A stretch of 64,000 nucleotides of DNA, taken from Porticoccaceae bacterium (GTDB taxonomy: Bacteria > Pseudomonadota > Gammaproteobacteria > Pseudomonadales > Porticoccaceae). The notes below the pieces were generated by a model. It was not told the origin of the DNA and searched no databases. It saw nothing but the letters and a program-made list of their open reading frames with translations. Location of the stretch: NCBI GenBank assembly GCA_018069525.1, contig JAGPUQ010000004.1, forward strand, positions 83,614 through 147,613, read 5' to 3'. Shown piece after piece: positions 1 to 9,832 of the stretch (position 1 is its first letter; each line of letters opens with the position of its first letter). Position numbers and translations under genes: made by a program.

Positions 1-2267
1 GCGGTGAGCACTATCACCGGGGTATCCCGGTTTGGGTTGTCGGTTTGTCGAATCTCGTGGATGGCTTCTACGCCGGTGACTTCCGGCATGTGCAGGTCTA
101 TCAATAGCACATCGTAATGGGTCTTCTGGCAGGCGCTGATCGCTTCGCGGCCATTGCTGGCCTGTTGATACTGACAACCGGTACGCGCAAGCAAAGTACA
201 CAATAGCAAACGGCTGAATTCATTATCCTCGGCAACCAGTACCTGGATACCGTCCAGGTTGACGCTGGCGTCGTTTTCATTCGATGTTGACCCAACATTA
301 ACTAGCGCCGCCTTGAGTTCCGCCAGGCCAGCGGGTTTCGCGATAAAGGTGGCTGTCGGGTGGCCGTTGACCAGCGCTTCGGGTAATTGCTCGCGAATAA
401 CCTGCAGAGGTGCCTGCACTACTACCGGGCAGGGCAAGTTGTCGATTACATATTCGAGTGCCGCCATTTGTTGATGCTCTGGTTCGCCGAGCGACCAGTT
501 GATCAGCACCGCGGTGGGAGTATGTGCGGCGAGAGTATCAATTAATTCGTCAAAGCTAGCGGCTTCAATGAATTCGTTTGTTATGCGCGTTAATAAATGC
601 CGGCCGGCATTACGGCTCTGCTCGTCGGTGTCATAGAGTAGTACCGGGCCGGGAATATCGGCAGCTTGCGGCTTGGGAAGTTGTTGAGTCAGGGGTAAGA
701 CAATTCTACACAGAGTGCCTTTTCCCGGCTTGCTGTGGAAATGGATGGTGCCGCCCATCAGATTGGTATAGGCCTTAACAATGGGCAGTCCGAGGCCGGT
801 GCCACCAAAGCGGCGACTGATGGTGGTGTCGGCTTGCACAAAAGCTTCAAAAATTTGCTCCTGCTGGGCGGGACTCATGCCGATGCCGGTATCGCTCACG
901 GCAATAATCATCTTGTCGTGAAGGGGGTCCTGGCGATCGATGGAAATGCGGATCGTCACGCTACCCCGCTCGGTAAACTTGATGGCATTGCCGACTAAGT
1001 TGGTCATAATCTGCCGGATGCGCATGGCGTCGCCGATCAAGCGGTCGGGAATGTCGGGGTCGAAGTCGCAGTACAGTTCAATGCCCTTGTGGTGGGCGGC
1101 TGGGGCCAGTAACTGAATCGGCTGTTCGATACACTCGAACACGTCGTAAGGTTCGTTGATGACGGTTTGGGCACCGGACTGCAGTTTGGTGAATTCGAGA
1201 ATATCGTTGATCATGGTTAATAGCTGACTTGAAGCACTATCAATAATTTGACAGTAGTGTTTGTCGCTGCTGTCCAGTGGCGATTGTTCGAGCAGGCGCA
1301 CAAAACCCTGAATAGAGGTGAGCGGGGTGCGTAATTCGTGGCTCATGCGGGCAAGAAAGTCAGTTTTGGCATGGTTTGCGGCCTCGGCTTCTTCGCTGGC
1401 CTGCACCGCTGCCGCCGTCGCCTGCTGCAGCGCGGTATTTTTGGACTGCAAATCTTTTAGGGCTCTGGTTACATCCACTGTCGCGGTGTTGACTCGCTGC
1501 TCCAGGTTTGATCGACTGCGGGCTACCGATTCAGCCAGATGATTGATACCGGTGGCGAGAACAGAGAGCTCATCTTCGGTGGAGACCAGGGCGCGTGCAC
1601 TTAAGTCGCCATGCTGCAGAGAATCAACCGTCTGGGTCAATTTGCGAATGGGTGTGAGTACTGATCGGGATAAAGCCAGGGCTAGCAGGAAAGCGGTACC
1701 CATAACCCCGGCGGCAATGCCGATGCTAGTAAAAATAATATCCCGTTGCTGTTTGCGCGCACTAGCAAGATCTATCGCGACCACCACCCAGCCGAGGATT
1801 TCCCGGGTAACCGCAAGCTGATCGCTATCGGGATAATCCTCGACCTCAAGGCTAGTGGTATAAACGGGTTTTTCAAACAACAGGAAGTCATCGTGTTGTC
1901 GCGGACCAGCACCGAGAGGCTCGGTCAAGCTAATGCTCTCGCGGGCGGGAAAAGAGGCGCTGGGCAACAACACGCGGCGTTTGCTATCCAAAAAAGCAAC
2001 GCCGAGGATATTCGGCATCTGTTCTATCGAATTGGCCATGCTGACCAGCAAAGATTGATTATTGGTGTACAGCGCAAAGTCAGCCGTGCGCGACAGGTGA
2101 TCTACCATGCGGTGACCGGACTGATTCATGGTAGCGGTAATATCGCCTTGCCGGATATAGATGTTAGTGGCGGTAAGCAGGGAGGTGATCAGCAATAAGG
2201 GCAGTGAGCCAATAAGCAGTAATCGGGCCTGTAAGCTTTGTCTCAAGGCGCGCGGAAGCCACATCAT
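1..2267 (-). CDS. BarA/GacS-like hybrid sensor histidine kinase (C-terminus cut by window edge)
   Basis: An inner-membrane hybrid kinase whose 755 visible codons run off the left edge. Translation gives an N-terminal membrane segment (about residues 10-30), a periplasmic region of about 130 residues, a second membrane segment (about 170-195), a HAMP region, and a HisKA domain with the phospho-accepting His in MSHELRTPL (about H310). A HATPase domain follows, with NLVGNAIKFTE, DTGIGM and GGTGLGL. A first receiver-like stretch has no Asp at the expected site (it reads LINWSLG). A second receiver has an intact site in LIDLHMPE (about D724). This order resembles E. coli BarA; an HPt domain would be expected beyond the edge but cannot be seen. 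The ATG overlaps the stop of the upstream binding-protein gene (ATGA), so the two are probably translationally coupled. The ligand is unknown; the neighbours suggest that it is whatever the binding protein and receptors handle. Confidence 0.85.
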   Translation of the reverse strand, partial: MMWLPRALRQSLQARLLLIGSLPLLLITSLLTATNIYIRQGDITATMNQSGHRMVDHLSRTADFALYTNNQSLLVSMANSIEQMPNILGVAFLDSKRRVLLPSASFPARESISLTEPLGAGPRQHDDFLLFEKPVYTTSLEVEDYPDSDQLAVTREILGWVVVAIDLASARKQQRDIIFTSIGIAAGVMGTAFLLALALSRSVLTPIRKLTQTVDSLQHGDLSARALVSTEDELSVLATGINHLAESVARSRSNLEQRVNTATVDVTRALKDLQSKNTALQQATAAAVQASEEAEAANHAKTDFLARMSHELRTPLTSIQGFVRLLEQSPLDSSDKHYCQIIDSASSQLLTMINDILEFTKLQSGAQTVINEPYDVFECIEQPIQLLAPAAHHKGIELYCDFDPDIPDRLIGDAMRIRQIMTNLVGNAIKFTERGSVTIRISIDRQDPLHDKMIIAVSDTGIGMSPAQQEQIFEAFVQADTTISRRFGGTGLGLPIVKAYTNLMGGTIHFHSKPGKGTLCRIVLPLTQQLPKPQAADIPGPVLLYDTDEQSRNAGRHLLTRITNEFIEAASFDELIDTLAAHTPTAVLINWSLGEPEHQQMAALEYVIDNLPCPVVVQAPLQVIREQLPEALVNGHPTATFIAKPAGLAELKAALVNVGSTSNENDASVNLDGIQVLVAEDNEFSRLLLCTLLARTGCQYQQASNGREAISACQKTHYDVLLIDLHMPEVTGVEAIHEIRQTDNPNRDTPVIVLT

Positions 2268-3283
2268 GGGCGCTTAACTAGAGCATCTTCGTACATTTTG
2301 TACAGAGCGCTTTCATTGGGGAGGGAGATGTTAAGCGCTTTGGCGACGGAGGGGTTTGAGTGTAGCGTGTAATAGCGGGGGTGGTGGAGGCCAGCGCTGA
2401 AGGCTTTGGTTTCTAGTAGGGCGTCGGCGGTTAATTCCGCACCATGTCGCCCGATATCGCTGGGGCTTGCATAAATGGACGCCAGCGCCCCGGCATCGGT
2501 ATAGGCCTTGGAAAAACCAATGACTGGAATTTTACTGCGAAACCCCAAATACAGTGCCCACTTGGCGGTGGCGCGATTAAACACGGCGCTATCCGGCAGG
2601 GCGACAAAGACATCGCTGTTTTTGATCAGTGGCGACATAGCGGCCACCGGATTATCGTGTTCACTGAGGGTTTTTGCGGCCAGGGTAAAGTTGAGGTTTG
2701 CGGCCGATTGCTCCAGTGCGGCAATGTTGGCGCTGGAAATAGGTCCCGTTACGGTCACCGCCTTGCGCGCGTTGGGCGCTAATATTCGCGCTAATAGCAT
2801 AATTCGATCAGGCGCCTGATCGAGCACCACCGAGGCGACATTTTTTTGATCGGGCGTCTCGCCTTCCAGGCGTTGCCACACATCGCTGGTAATAAACAGG
2901 TTAATGGTTTTTTTACCAGAGCGATTTTGATAGGCAAGCTCGGTGGCCGGGGTGCCAATGGTGACAATGATGTCTTCCGGCCAGGGCGCGAGCAGTGCAT
3001 TTTGCTCCGCGCTGTCGCCCAGCACGGTGACTGCGATGCGGGTATCGGGAGACAGGGCGAGGAGGGTGCTAGAGAAGTGCTGCTGGGTTTCTCGATAATA
3101 GTTTTGTTCGCCCGACACCAACAGGCGGACGGTATTAGCCTGTGCTGAACCACAGCTCAGAATAAATACAATAAGGCCCCACCGCAGATATCTGTGACAC
3201 CCGCCGATCCGTTTTACTAAGCCTTCCCTGGATTTAATTGCCAACAATTCCATCATATCCTTTTTGAGAACCTTCACCCCCAC
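2264..3283 (-). CDS. Periplasmic ABC-type substrate-binding-like protein
   Basis: A 339-residue protein with a hydrophobic segment ending in SCGSAQA, read as a signal peptide, so the mature protein is probably periplasmic. The body resembles the ABC_sub_bind family (TrpX-like two-lobed binding proteins); features include IIVTIGTPATELAY and the later VIGFSKAYTDAGALASIYA. No permease or ATPase gene is nearby, which argues against simple ABC import. It lies between two TonB-dependent receptor genes and a hybrid kinase on the same strand and overlaps the kinase gene by four bases. I infer a sensory binding protein that presents a ligand to the kinase. The start may lie a few codons inside: an internal Met-Met at residues 10-11 is an alternative, because the region before the signal peptide is long. 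Confidence 0.7.
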   Translation of the reverse strand: MGVKVLKKDMMELLAIKSREGLVKRIGGCHRYLRWGLIVFILSCGSAQANTVRLLVSGEQNYYRETQQHFSSTLLALSPDTRIAVTVLGDSAEQNALLAPWPEDIIVTIGTPATELAYQNRSGKKTINLFITSDVWQRLEGETPDQKNVASVVLDQAPDRIMLLARILAPNARKAVTVTGPISSANIAALEQSAANLNFTLAAKTLSEHDNPVAAMSPLIKNSDVFVALPDSAVFNRATAKWALYLGFRSKIPVIGFSKAYTDAGALASIYASPSDIGRHGAELTADALLETKAFSAGLHHPRYYTLHSNPSVAKALNISLPNESALYKMYEDALVKRP

Positions 3284-3339
3284 TAAGGTGAGTAGTTAGG
3301 GTTGTTCCCGTCCATTTAGTCTCGCTTATTCATTTTGGT

Positions 3340-5481
3340 TTAAGGGAAATCCAGCGTTGCTTTCAACAGCACTCTGGTTTCAAACACGTTTTCTTCATAA
3401 AATTCGTTGTAGTTATCGCCCAGGTTTTGGCCGATCAGTTGCAGTTTTCCGGCGCTCGAGCCGGTCTTAAAGCGATAAGTGATTTGTGCGTCTAGGCGGG
3501 TAAATTCATCGATAAAATCACCCGAAAGCCACTCCACCTCATTTTGATGATAGAGCGTGACCCCGGCACTGAAGGCGTCATTGAGCCGGTGGTTGACGAG
3601 CAAGCCACCGGCATGACGAGGCATACTATTATCGACGTCGGTGAAAGTCAGCGGCGCGAGCGTTTGAATCAGCTCACTGTCCAGGTCGAGATAGGTGTAG
3701 TGCAGCCTTATGTAGGTGTGATCGCCTGGGCGATAGGTAAGTTCCATCTCGGCGCCTCGGGTTTCCCAGGTGGCGATGTTGTCCCGTACCAGGCGGCTGG
3801 TATCAAGGTTTGCAGGAAAGTCGTTAAAAGACTCCTTGTAATCTTCCAGGCCATCGTCAATTTCTTCCCAGAACAACTTGAAGTCAAGGGTCATATTATG
3901 GTCGGGCAAGCGCGCCAAATAAGCCAGTTCGATATTGGTGATTTGCTCTTCATCGAGCTCTTCGGTACGGCGTTGGTCTTCCAGTATCAAGTCCCCCGCT
4001 CGATAGACGAGGCGCTCGTTGGTTTCGGTGATGGAGGGCGTGCGCTTACCCCGAGCACCGCTTAAACGTAGGGTGTGATCCGGGTGTAGATCGTAGTTAA
4101 GGGAGAGGCGAGGGGAGATCAAGGTGCCCTGGATGGAGTGCTCGACCATCATCCCGGCGTTGAAGGTGAGGCGCTGCCAGGGCGACCATTCACTGTGGCT
4201 GAAGATGCGGAAAGATTGTTCGTCTACTTTGCCCCTGTCGCCGAGAAACAGGGTGGAGTCAACCGACTCGTGGCGGGCACCCAGGCCGACGGTCCATTTT
4301 AAACGGTCTGAAAACTGATGGCGATAGCGGCCTTCCAGGTCGTAACGTTCGGATTCCATGGTGTGAAAACCAAAAATAAAGGGCTGATCGACAAGATTAA
4401 AGGGTGCCCCAAATAAAAACGGAGGAACCAAGGTAGAGAGTAGCCCAAGATTGGCGGTGCCGTAGGCGCGAAAGTAATTGCGATAAAACTGCAGCTGGAA
4501 GTCCTGTTTATCGGAAACCAGGTGATCCCAATGCAGGCGCTGATACTGGCTGTAATAGCGCACGGGGATGAATTCCTCGGTGCTCGACGGATAGCCAAAT
4601 TCAGTATCCTGGCGGGAAAAACCGACATCTACATCAAGGCTATTGTTGAGGTTCGGGGTCAGGGTAGTGCGCAGGGCAAAGCTGAGGGCTTCTTCGCCAT
4701 CGTCGGGGCCGAAGGCGTCGATGTCGGGGAACCCGTTATTGTGTCGGTAGTTCACCGATAAGCGATAATCGGCGGTGCCCAGGTTGTTGTTGTGGCGCAG
4801 GGCGACCTCGCGGGTACGGTTATCCCCGCTAATGACTTTGAGGCGGGTACCGGCATCCTGTATCGGTGCGCGAGTAATAATATTCACCGCACCTAAAAAT
4901 GCGTTGGAGCCCTGGGTGGGCGCGTTGGGGCCGCGCACGATTTCGATGCGCTCAATATCGTCGAGATCGATGCCAAGGGAACTCCAGATTACCGTCGACT
5001 GGATAGGTTCATATACGGAGCGGCCATCGACCATGACTTCTAAATGATTGGGGAATTCCTGGCCCACCCCGTGGTAGGAAATTGCGAAACGATTGGCGTT
5101 AACCGCGTAGGCCTGAAAGCCCGGTACCAGGCGAAACACGTCGACCCAGTTCAGCGCGCCGGAGTCGGCAATCATCTGCTGGTCGATAATGGTAATACTG
5201 GCGGGACTGCGATTTAAGGCCTGATCCATTCCGGTGGCGACAGAGATAACGGGAATGTCGCTTAATAAATCAGCTTCAGTAAGGCTGTCGTGTGCTGCGA
5301 AAGCGGCATTGGTGCTACCGCAGCTCAACAGTATCCCAAACACACAGGCAGCAGCCGAAAGCTGATCTACACCGCGGAGCGGCGATGGATGGCAGGCCTT
5401 AGATGTGTGGGGGGTGAATAACACTATTTTCTTCCCTGAAAACGGGCTGGCGCTATCAGTGTAGCGATTCCAGCGGGGCAA
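3340..5481 (-). CDS. TonB-dependent outer-membrane receptor, copy 1
   Basis: A 713-residue outer-membrane receptor. A long N-terminal stretch carries a signal-like hydrophobic segment (LSAAACVFGILLSC) about 45 residues in, so the true start may be downstream of the one given. The plug domain is clear: SPASITIIDQQMI, LVPGFQAY, VMVDGRSVY, IERIEIVRGP and GAVNIITR. The remainder alternates short beta strands with a terminal aromatic residue near the end (LDFP), as expected of a 22-stranded barrel. It is closely similar along its whole length to the receptor encoded immediately upstream, so the pair is a tandem duplication. Substrate is not deducible. It is probably co-transcribed with the binding protein and hybrid kinase downstream (gap 56 bp). 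Confidence 0.9.
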   Translation of the reverse strand: MPRWNRYTDSASPFSGKKIVLFTPHTSKACHPSPLRGVDQLSAAACVFGILLSCGSTNAAFAAHDSLTEADLLSDIPVISVATGMDQALNRSPASITIIDQQMIADSGALNWVDVFRLVPGFQAYAVNANRFAISYHGVGQEFPNHLEVMVDGRSVYEPIQSTVIWSSLGIDLDDIERIEIVRGPNAPTQGSNAFLGAVNIITRAPIQDAGTRLKVISGDNRTREVALRHNNNLGTADYRLSVNYRHNNGFPDIDAFGPDDGEEALSFALRTTLTPNLNNSLDVDVGFSRQDTEFGYPSSTEEFIPVRYYSQYQRLHWDHLVSDKQDFQLQFYRNYFRAYGTANLGLLSTLVPPFLFGAPFNLVDQPFIFGFHTMESERYDLEGRYRHQFSDRLKWTVGLGARHESVDSTLFLGDRGKVDEQSFRIFSHSEWSPWQRLTFNAGMMVEHSIQGTLISPRLSLNYDLHPDHTLRLSGARGKRTPSITETNERLVYRAGDLILEDQRRTEELDEEQITNIELAYLARLPDHNMTLDFKLFWEEIDDGLEDYKESFNDFPANLDTSRLVRDNIATWETRGAEMELTYRPGDHTYIRLHYTYLDLDSELIQTLAPLTFTDVDNSMPRHAGGLLVNHRLNDAFSAGVTLYHQNEVEWLSGDFIDEFTRLDAQITYRFKTGSSAGKLQLIGQNLGDNYNEFYEENVFETRVLLKATLDFP

Positions 5482-5549
5482 ACAAGCCTTGGTGCTACTG
5501 CCTTAAAGGCTAATTCTAGCCTTGTTTAATCCCTGGTGCGAGGTCGGCG

Positions 5550-7640
5550 CTAATCAGGCAGCTCTATTTGGGCGCGTAGAAATACTTTAGTTTCAAACAG
5601 GTTCTCTTCGTTGAATTCGCTGTAGTCGTCAAACAGATTTTGGCCTACCAACTGTAAGGTGGCCTCTGAAGTGCCCACTTGAAAGCGATAAGTGGCCTGG
5701 GCATCAAAGCGGGTAAATTGCTCGGTGAAGTTACCATTGCGCCAGTCGACATCGGTTTGATATTGGGCGAAAAAGCCGAGGTCAAAATTTTGTGTCAGCT
5801 GATGGTTAACCAATAAACCGCCGCTGTGTTGTGGGGTGCCTTCGTCGAAGTCTTTCGTCACCCATGGGTTGAAGCTGTCTATCCGGGTACTGTCGATATC
5901 CGCATAGGCGTAGTGCAAGCGGATAAACGTACGACTGCCAGGTCGATAGGTGAGCTGTAACTCGGCGCCCGTGGTGTTCCAGTCGGCAACGTTATCGCGG
6001 ACCAGACGTTCTGCATCCAGAAAGGCGGTGGGCGGGATGACCTCGCGGTAGTCATCCAGTCCGTCGCGAATTTCTTCGCGAAATAGGTTGATATCAATAC
6101 TTAAGCCCAGCTCCGGGAAGTGCCCCACATAGCCGAGTTCAATGCTAGAGATCTGTTCTTCGTCCAGGGCCTCTGTACGGCGTATATCTTCCGCGACGAT
6201 GCCCCCGTTGAGGGCAAATAGGTTTCTTTCGTTAGTTTCGCTAATAGAGGGCCCCCTACGACCCTGCGCCAGACTTACGCGCAGGGTGTGATCTGGTGTC
6301 AGTGCGTAATTGAGAGACACTCGGGGTGACAGTAGAGTGCCGACGCGCGTTTTTTCAACCATGGCTCCTGCATTCACCGTCCACTGATCGAGAGGTGACC
6401 ATTGGCCGTGGGCAAAAAAGCGCCAGGTTTGTTCGTCGATGCTTTTTGAGCTGGTAAAGGTCGCACTATCCACGGTCTCGTGCCGCGCACCAAATCCCCA
6501 TATCGAATTAAAGTGGTCGGAAAACCGGTAGCGATAGCTGCCTTCCAGATCATAGCGCTCGGATTCCAGAGAATCGAAGCCCTGAATTATGGACTGGTCC
6601 GGGATGAGGATGCCCGGAAACACGACAATCGATTCGGGAGGAACATTCAGGATTTGCGAAAGTAAACCGAAATTACGAGAGCCATCCGCTTGCAAATGAT
6701 TGCGATAAAATTGCAATTGTAAACTGCTTTTATCCGAGATCAGGCGCTGCCAGGCCAGGCGCTGGTATTGGCTGTCATAGCGTATGGGAATGTATTCTTC
6801 AGTGCGATCGGCGTCGCCAAATTCGGTATCCTGGCGACTAAAACCAACATCAATATCCAGCGTGTCGCTCAGCGACGGGGTATAGGTGCTACGCAAGTTA
6901 ATATGCCAGGCTTCTTCGCCATCGTCCGGGCCAAAGGCGTCGAAATCGGGGAAGCCGTCATCGCGGCGGTGACCCAGGGAGAGTCGGTAGTCGGCAGCGC
7001 CAATTTGGGCGCTGTGTCGCAGGGTGGTCTCCCGCGTGCCGTCTTCGCCGACAATGGCTTTAAGGCGGGTGCCCTGGTCTTGTATGGGCTTGCGGGTAAT
7101 GATATTGACCGCGCCTACAAAGGCGTTGGAGCCGTGGGCGGCGGCGCTGCTACCGCGCACCACTTCAATGTGATCAATATCGTCAAAATCGATACCTAGA
7201 GCACCCCAGATCACGGTGGACTGGATCGGGTCGTACACCGAGCGGCCATCGACCATCACCTCCAGGTGATTCGGTAGCTCGCGGCCCTGGCCGTGGTAGG
7301 AAATCCCGTAGCGATTGGCATTCGGTGCATAGGCCTGGAAACCCGGTACCAAACGAAATACATCCACCCAATTCAGTGCCCCAGAAGCGCGAATCATCTC
7401 CCGATCGATAATGGTGACGCTAGCCGGAGCTTGCGCCGGTGTCTGTTCGAGACGGCTGGCGATGCTGATTGTCGCAATATTGCCGAGCAAATCCGCTTCG
7501 GTCAGCATCGGTTCCGGATTGGCGCTAACGCTGGATGACACCAGGAGACAGCCGACAAGGCCGAGCGCGGTCTCGAGGGAGCGGTAGGCGGCGCAGGGTT
7601 TTAATGGGCGAAGAGACATCTGTAGCTGCCTAATATTCAT
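5550..7640 (-). CDS. TonB-dependent outer-membrane receptor, copy 2
   Basis: A 696-residue paralogue of the next gene, with which it shares long identical stretches in the plug (ASVTIIDREMI, SGALNWVDVFRLVPGFQAY, LEVMVDGRSVY) and barrel. A signal peptide is visible (ALGLVGCLLVSSSVSA). The variable segments between the two copies lie mainly in the predicted extracellular loops, e.g. the region around residues 320-350. This would fit two receptors for related but different ligands. It is the first gene of the minus-strand operon and is divergent from the acyl-CoA operon. The 174-bp gap upstream holds a short palindrome that could be an operator. Confidence 0.9.
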   Translation of the reverse strand: MNIRQLQMSLRPLKPCAAYRSLETALGLVGCLLVSSSVSANPEPMLTEADLLGNIATISIASRLEQTPAQAPASVTIIDREMIRASGALNWVDVFRLVPGFQAYAPNANRYGISYHGQGRELPNHLEVMVDGRSVYDPIQSTVIWGALGIDFDDIDHIEVVRGSSAAAHGSNAFVGAVNIITRKPIQDQGTRLKAIVGEDGTRETTLRHSAQIGAADYRLSLGHRRDDGFPDFDAFGPDDGEEAWHINLRSTYTPSLSDTLDIDVGFSRQDTEFGDADRTEEYIPIRYDSQYQRLAWQRLISDKSSLQLQFYRNHLQADGSRNFGLLSQILNVPPESIVVFPGILIPDQSIIQGFDSLESERYDLEGSYRYRFSDHFNSIWGFGARHETVDSATFTSSKSIDEQTWRFFAHGQWSPLDQWTVNAGAMVEKTRVGTLLSPRVSLNYALTPDHTLRVSLAQGRRGPSISETNERNLFALNGGIVAEDIRRTEALDEEQISSIELGYVGHFPELGLSIDINLFREEIRDGLDDYREVIPPTAFLDAERLVRDNVADWNTTGAELQLTYRPGSRTFIRLHYAYADIDSTRIDSFNPWVTKDFDEGTPQHSGGLLVNHQLTQNFDLGFFAQYQTDVDWRNGNFTEQFTRFDAQATYRFQVGTSEATLQLVGQNLFDDYSEFNEENLFETKVFLRAQIELPD

Positions 7641-7656
7641 AGTTTTTTCTTGGCTG

Positions 7657-7689
7657 GATAGATAGTTTTATTAGTTTAGATAGTCTATC
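7657..7689. promoter_or_regulatory. Candidate operator palindrome in divergent promoter region
   Basis: The gap between the receptor operon and the acyl-CoA operon contains GATAGTCTATC (7679-7689), an 11-bp palindrome with a single central base. A related GATAGATAG half-element lies at 7658-7666. The location between divergent operons fits a regulator site. No regulator gene is adjacent, and the palindrome is short enough to occur by chance. Confidence 0.3.
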
Positions 7690-7814
7690 AATGCGTGGAA
7701 CATTAAACCATACGATCTTAGTTAGCTTTAGGAATCACTGGTAGCCGACTAGAGCGGCAATACTGACAGTCTGGAAGAGGCCGTGTACCATGTTATTCCC
7801 TCAGAAAAGAATTC

Positions 7815-8528
7815 ATGCAGTACTCCATGAGCGAAATTTATTTTGTCCGTCACGGGCAGGCCTCACTACTTTCTAAAAACTATGATCAGCTTTCGGATTT
7901 AGGTTGGCAGCAGGCGCGTTGGCTGGGGGAGTATTTCCGGGAGCGCGAACTATCCTTCGATCGGGTTATTGTCGGCGACATGCGCCGTCATCGGGAAACC
8001 CTGCAAGGTCTCAGCGAGGGTATGGGAATAAGCTGGGAGTCTCAGGTAGATCCTCGGTTCAACGAGTTTACTTTTCGACCGGTTATGCGTCTGTATCAAC
8101 AGTGCAACAATCCTGAAGCCGAAGCGCCGACAACTGCCGAAGAATTTTTTGGTATGTTGCGGGAAGTAATGGAGGCCTGGATTACAGGCGAGCTGGATGA
8201 AATATTACGGCGCCACGATGAAGAAAAAAATAGCGCCACTGAAAGCTGGGAACAGTTTAACCAGCGCGTGGTAGCAGGCCTGAATGAGGTACAGCAGGGC
8301 CGGCAGGGAGAGCGGGTGTTGATCGTCTCCTCCGGCGGCCCTAAATCCCTGGCGATGAAACATGTTATGGGTTTGTCGAATGACGCGACCATCGAGTTGA
8401 TGTTGCAAATCCGCAATACCTCGGTGACTCGATTTTTGAGCAGTGCTGAACGGATGTCGCTGCGGGCATTTAATGGCCTGGCGCATATGGAGCGCACAGA
8501 TCGACGCCACGCGATTACTATGGTTTAA
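7815..8528 (+). CDS. Histidine phosphatase family protein
   Basis: A 237-residue cytoplasmic protein with the branch-1 histidine phosphatase signature FVRHGQAS near the N-terminus, where the His forms the phosphohistidine intermediate. A second part of the site reads SSGGP, at a position where most family members carry SHG; the general-acid/His region is therefore unusual. An in-frame ATG at 7827 is an alternative start that would begin directly with MSEIYFVRHG. The gene opens an apparent operon with an acyl-CoA dehydrogenase and an APH-type kinase, which suggests a role in acyl-CoA or phospho-intermediate metabolism, not in glycolysis. Confidence 0.75.
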   Translation: MQYSMSEIYFVRHGQASLLSKNYDQLSDLGWQQARWLGEYFRERELSFDRVIVGDMRRHRETLQGLSEGMGISWESQVDPRFNEFTFRPVMRLYQQCNNPEAEAPTTAEEFFGMLREVMEAWITGELDEILRRHDEEKNSATESWEQFNQRVVAGLNEVQQGRQGERVLIVSSGGPKSLAMKHVMGLSNDATIELMLQIRNTSVTRFLSSAERMSLRAFNGLAHMERTDRRHAITMV

Positions 8529-8600
8529 GTTGAGGAGCTGCGGCTTAAACCGACATAGAACACGAATTTTAAACTTAGAGTAAGAAGAGGAAGTACGGAT

Positions 8601-9809
8601 ATGAATTTTGATTTTTCCGAAAAAGCCGAACAGCTAAAACTGCGCTTAGAACAGTTTATGAATAAAGAAGTGTATCCGGTCGAACACCAGTACGCGGAAT
8701 ACCTGAAAACGGCCGAAAACCCCTGGGCCAGTCCGCCCCTGATGGTAGAGCTAAAAGCCAAGGCGAAACAAGAAGGCTTATGGAATTTATTTTTGCCCGC
8801 CCACCACCGCGAAGACGGTTTGACTAACCTAGATTACGCGCCACTGGCAGAAGTGATGGGCCGAGTACTATGGGCGCCGGAAATTTTTAACTGTAATGCA
8901 CCCGATACCGGCAATATGGAAGTGTTTATTAAATATGCAACGGAAGCGCAAAAGGAGGAGTGGCTGCAGCCTTTGCTCGCAGGTGAAATTCGCTCCGCCT
9001 TTGTGATGACCGAACCCGACGTGGCAAGTTCTGATGCCACCAATGTGCAATGCTCGATTGTGCGCGACGGTGACGAGTATGTTATCAATGGTCGGAAATG
9101 GTTTATTACCGGCATCATGCACGACGATTGCAAAATCATGATCGTGATGGGCAAGACCGATCCCGATAATCCCAACCGACATATTCAGCAGTCGCAAATT
9201 TTGGTACCAAAGGATACTCCTGGCGTAACGATTGTTCGTCCTTTGTCCACCCTGGGTTACTTCGACCCTCCCCTGGGGCACGGCGAAATTAATTTTGAAG
9301 ACGTGAGGGTGCCGGTCGAAAATATTTTATTGGGTGAAGGCAGAGGCTTTGAAATTGCCCAGGGGCGTTTAGGGCCGGGGCGTATTCATCATTGCATGCG
9401 TTTAATTGGCTGTGCCCAGCGCGCGCTGGAATTAATGTGCAAGCGCGTTGAAGAGCGCGCCACTTTTGGCACCAAGCTGAGCGAGTATCAATCCATTCGT
9501 GAAGATATAGCGCAATCGTTTTGCGATATTGAGCAGGCGCGCTTACTGACCTTGCGCGCTGCCGAAAAAATAGATCGGGAAGGCACTAAGGCCGCACGTG
9601 ACTTAATTGCCGCTATTAAAATTGTTACGCCCTCGATGACACAGCGAGTGGTTGATCGGGCGATACAGGTACACGGTGCCGGTGGTTTAACCGAAGATTA
9701 TTTTCTCGCCGAAGCCTTTAATTACGCTCGACAAATTCGCTTTGCCGATGGCCCGGATCAAGTGCATATGATGCAATTGGGTCGTTCCCTGGTTAAGAAA
9801 TATAATTAA
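8601..9809 (+). CDS. Acyl-CoA dehydrogenase (ACAD10/11-like)
   Basis: A 402-residue FAD-dependent acyl-CoA dehydrogenase. The family features are present: FVMTEPDVASSDATN for flavin and substrate binding, then KWFITG, GPGRIHHCMR and IQVHGAGGL near the C-terminus. Its relation to the next gene is informative: ACAD10/ACAD11 proteins in animals fuse an aminoglycoside-phosphotransferase-like kinase to this kind of dehydrogenase, and bacterial levulinate pathways (Lva system) use separate genes for the two. Here the two genes are adjacent with a 23-bp gap. The specific substrate is unknown; a 4-hydroxyacyl-CoA route is an inference from the pairing. Confidence 0.9.
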   Translation: MNFDFSEKAEQLKLRLEQFMNKEVYPVEHQYAEYLKTAENPWASPPLMVELKAKAKQEGLWNLFLPAHHREDGLTNLDYAPLAEVMGRVLWAPEIFNCNAPDTGNMEVFIKYATEAQKEEWLQPLLAGEIRSAFVMTEPDVASSDATNVQCSIVRDGDEYVINGRKWFITGIMHDDCKIMIVMGKTDPDNPNRHIQQSQILVPKDTPGVTIVRPLSTLGYFDPPLGHGEINFEDVRVPVENILLGEGRGFEIAQGRLGPGRIHHCMRLIGCAQRALELMCKRVEERATFGTKLSEYQSIREDIAQSFCDIEQARLLTLRAAEKIDREGTKAARDLIAAIKIVTPSMTQRVVDRAIQVHGAGGLTEDYFLAEAFNYARQIRFADGPDQVHMMQLGRSLVKKYN

Positions 9810-9832
9810 TGAGTTATTGAGGTTACAGATAA

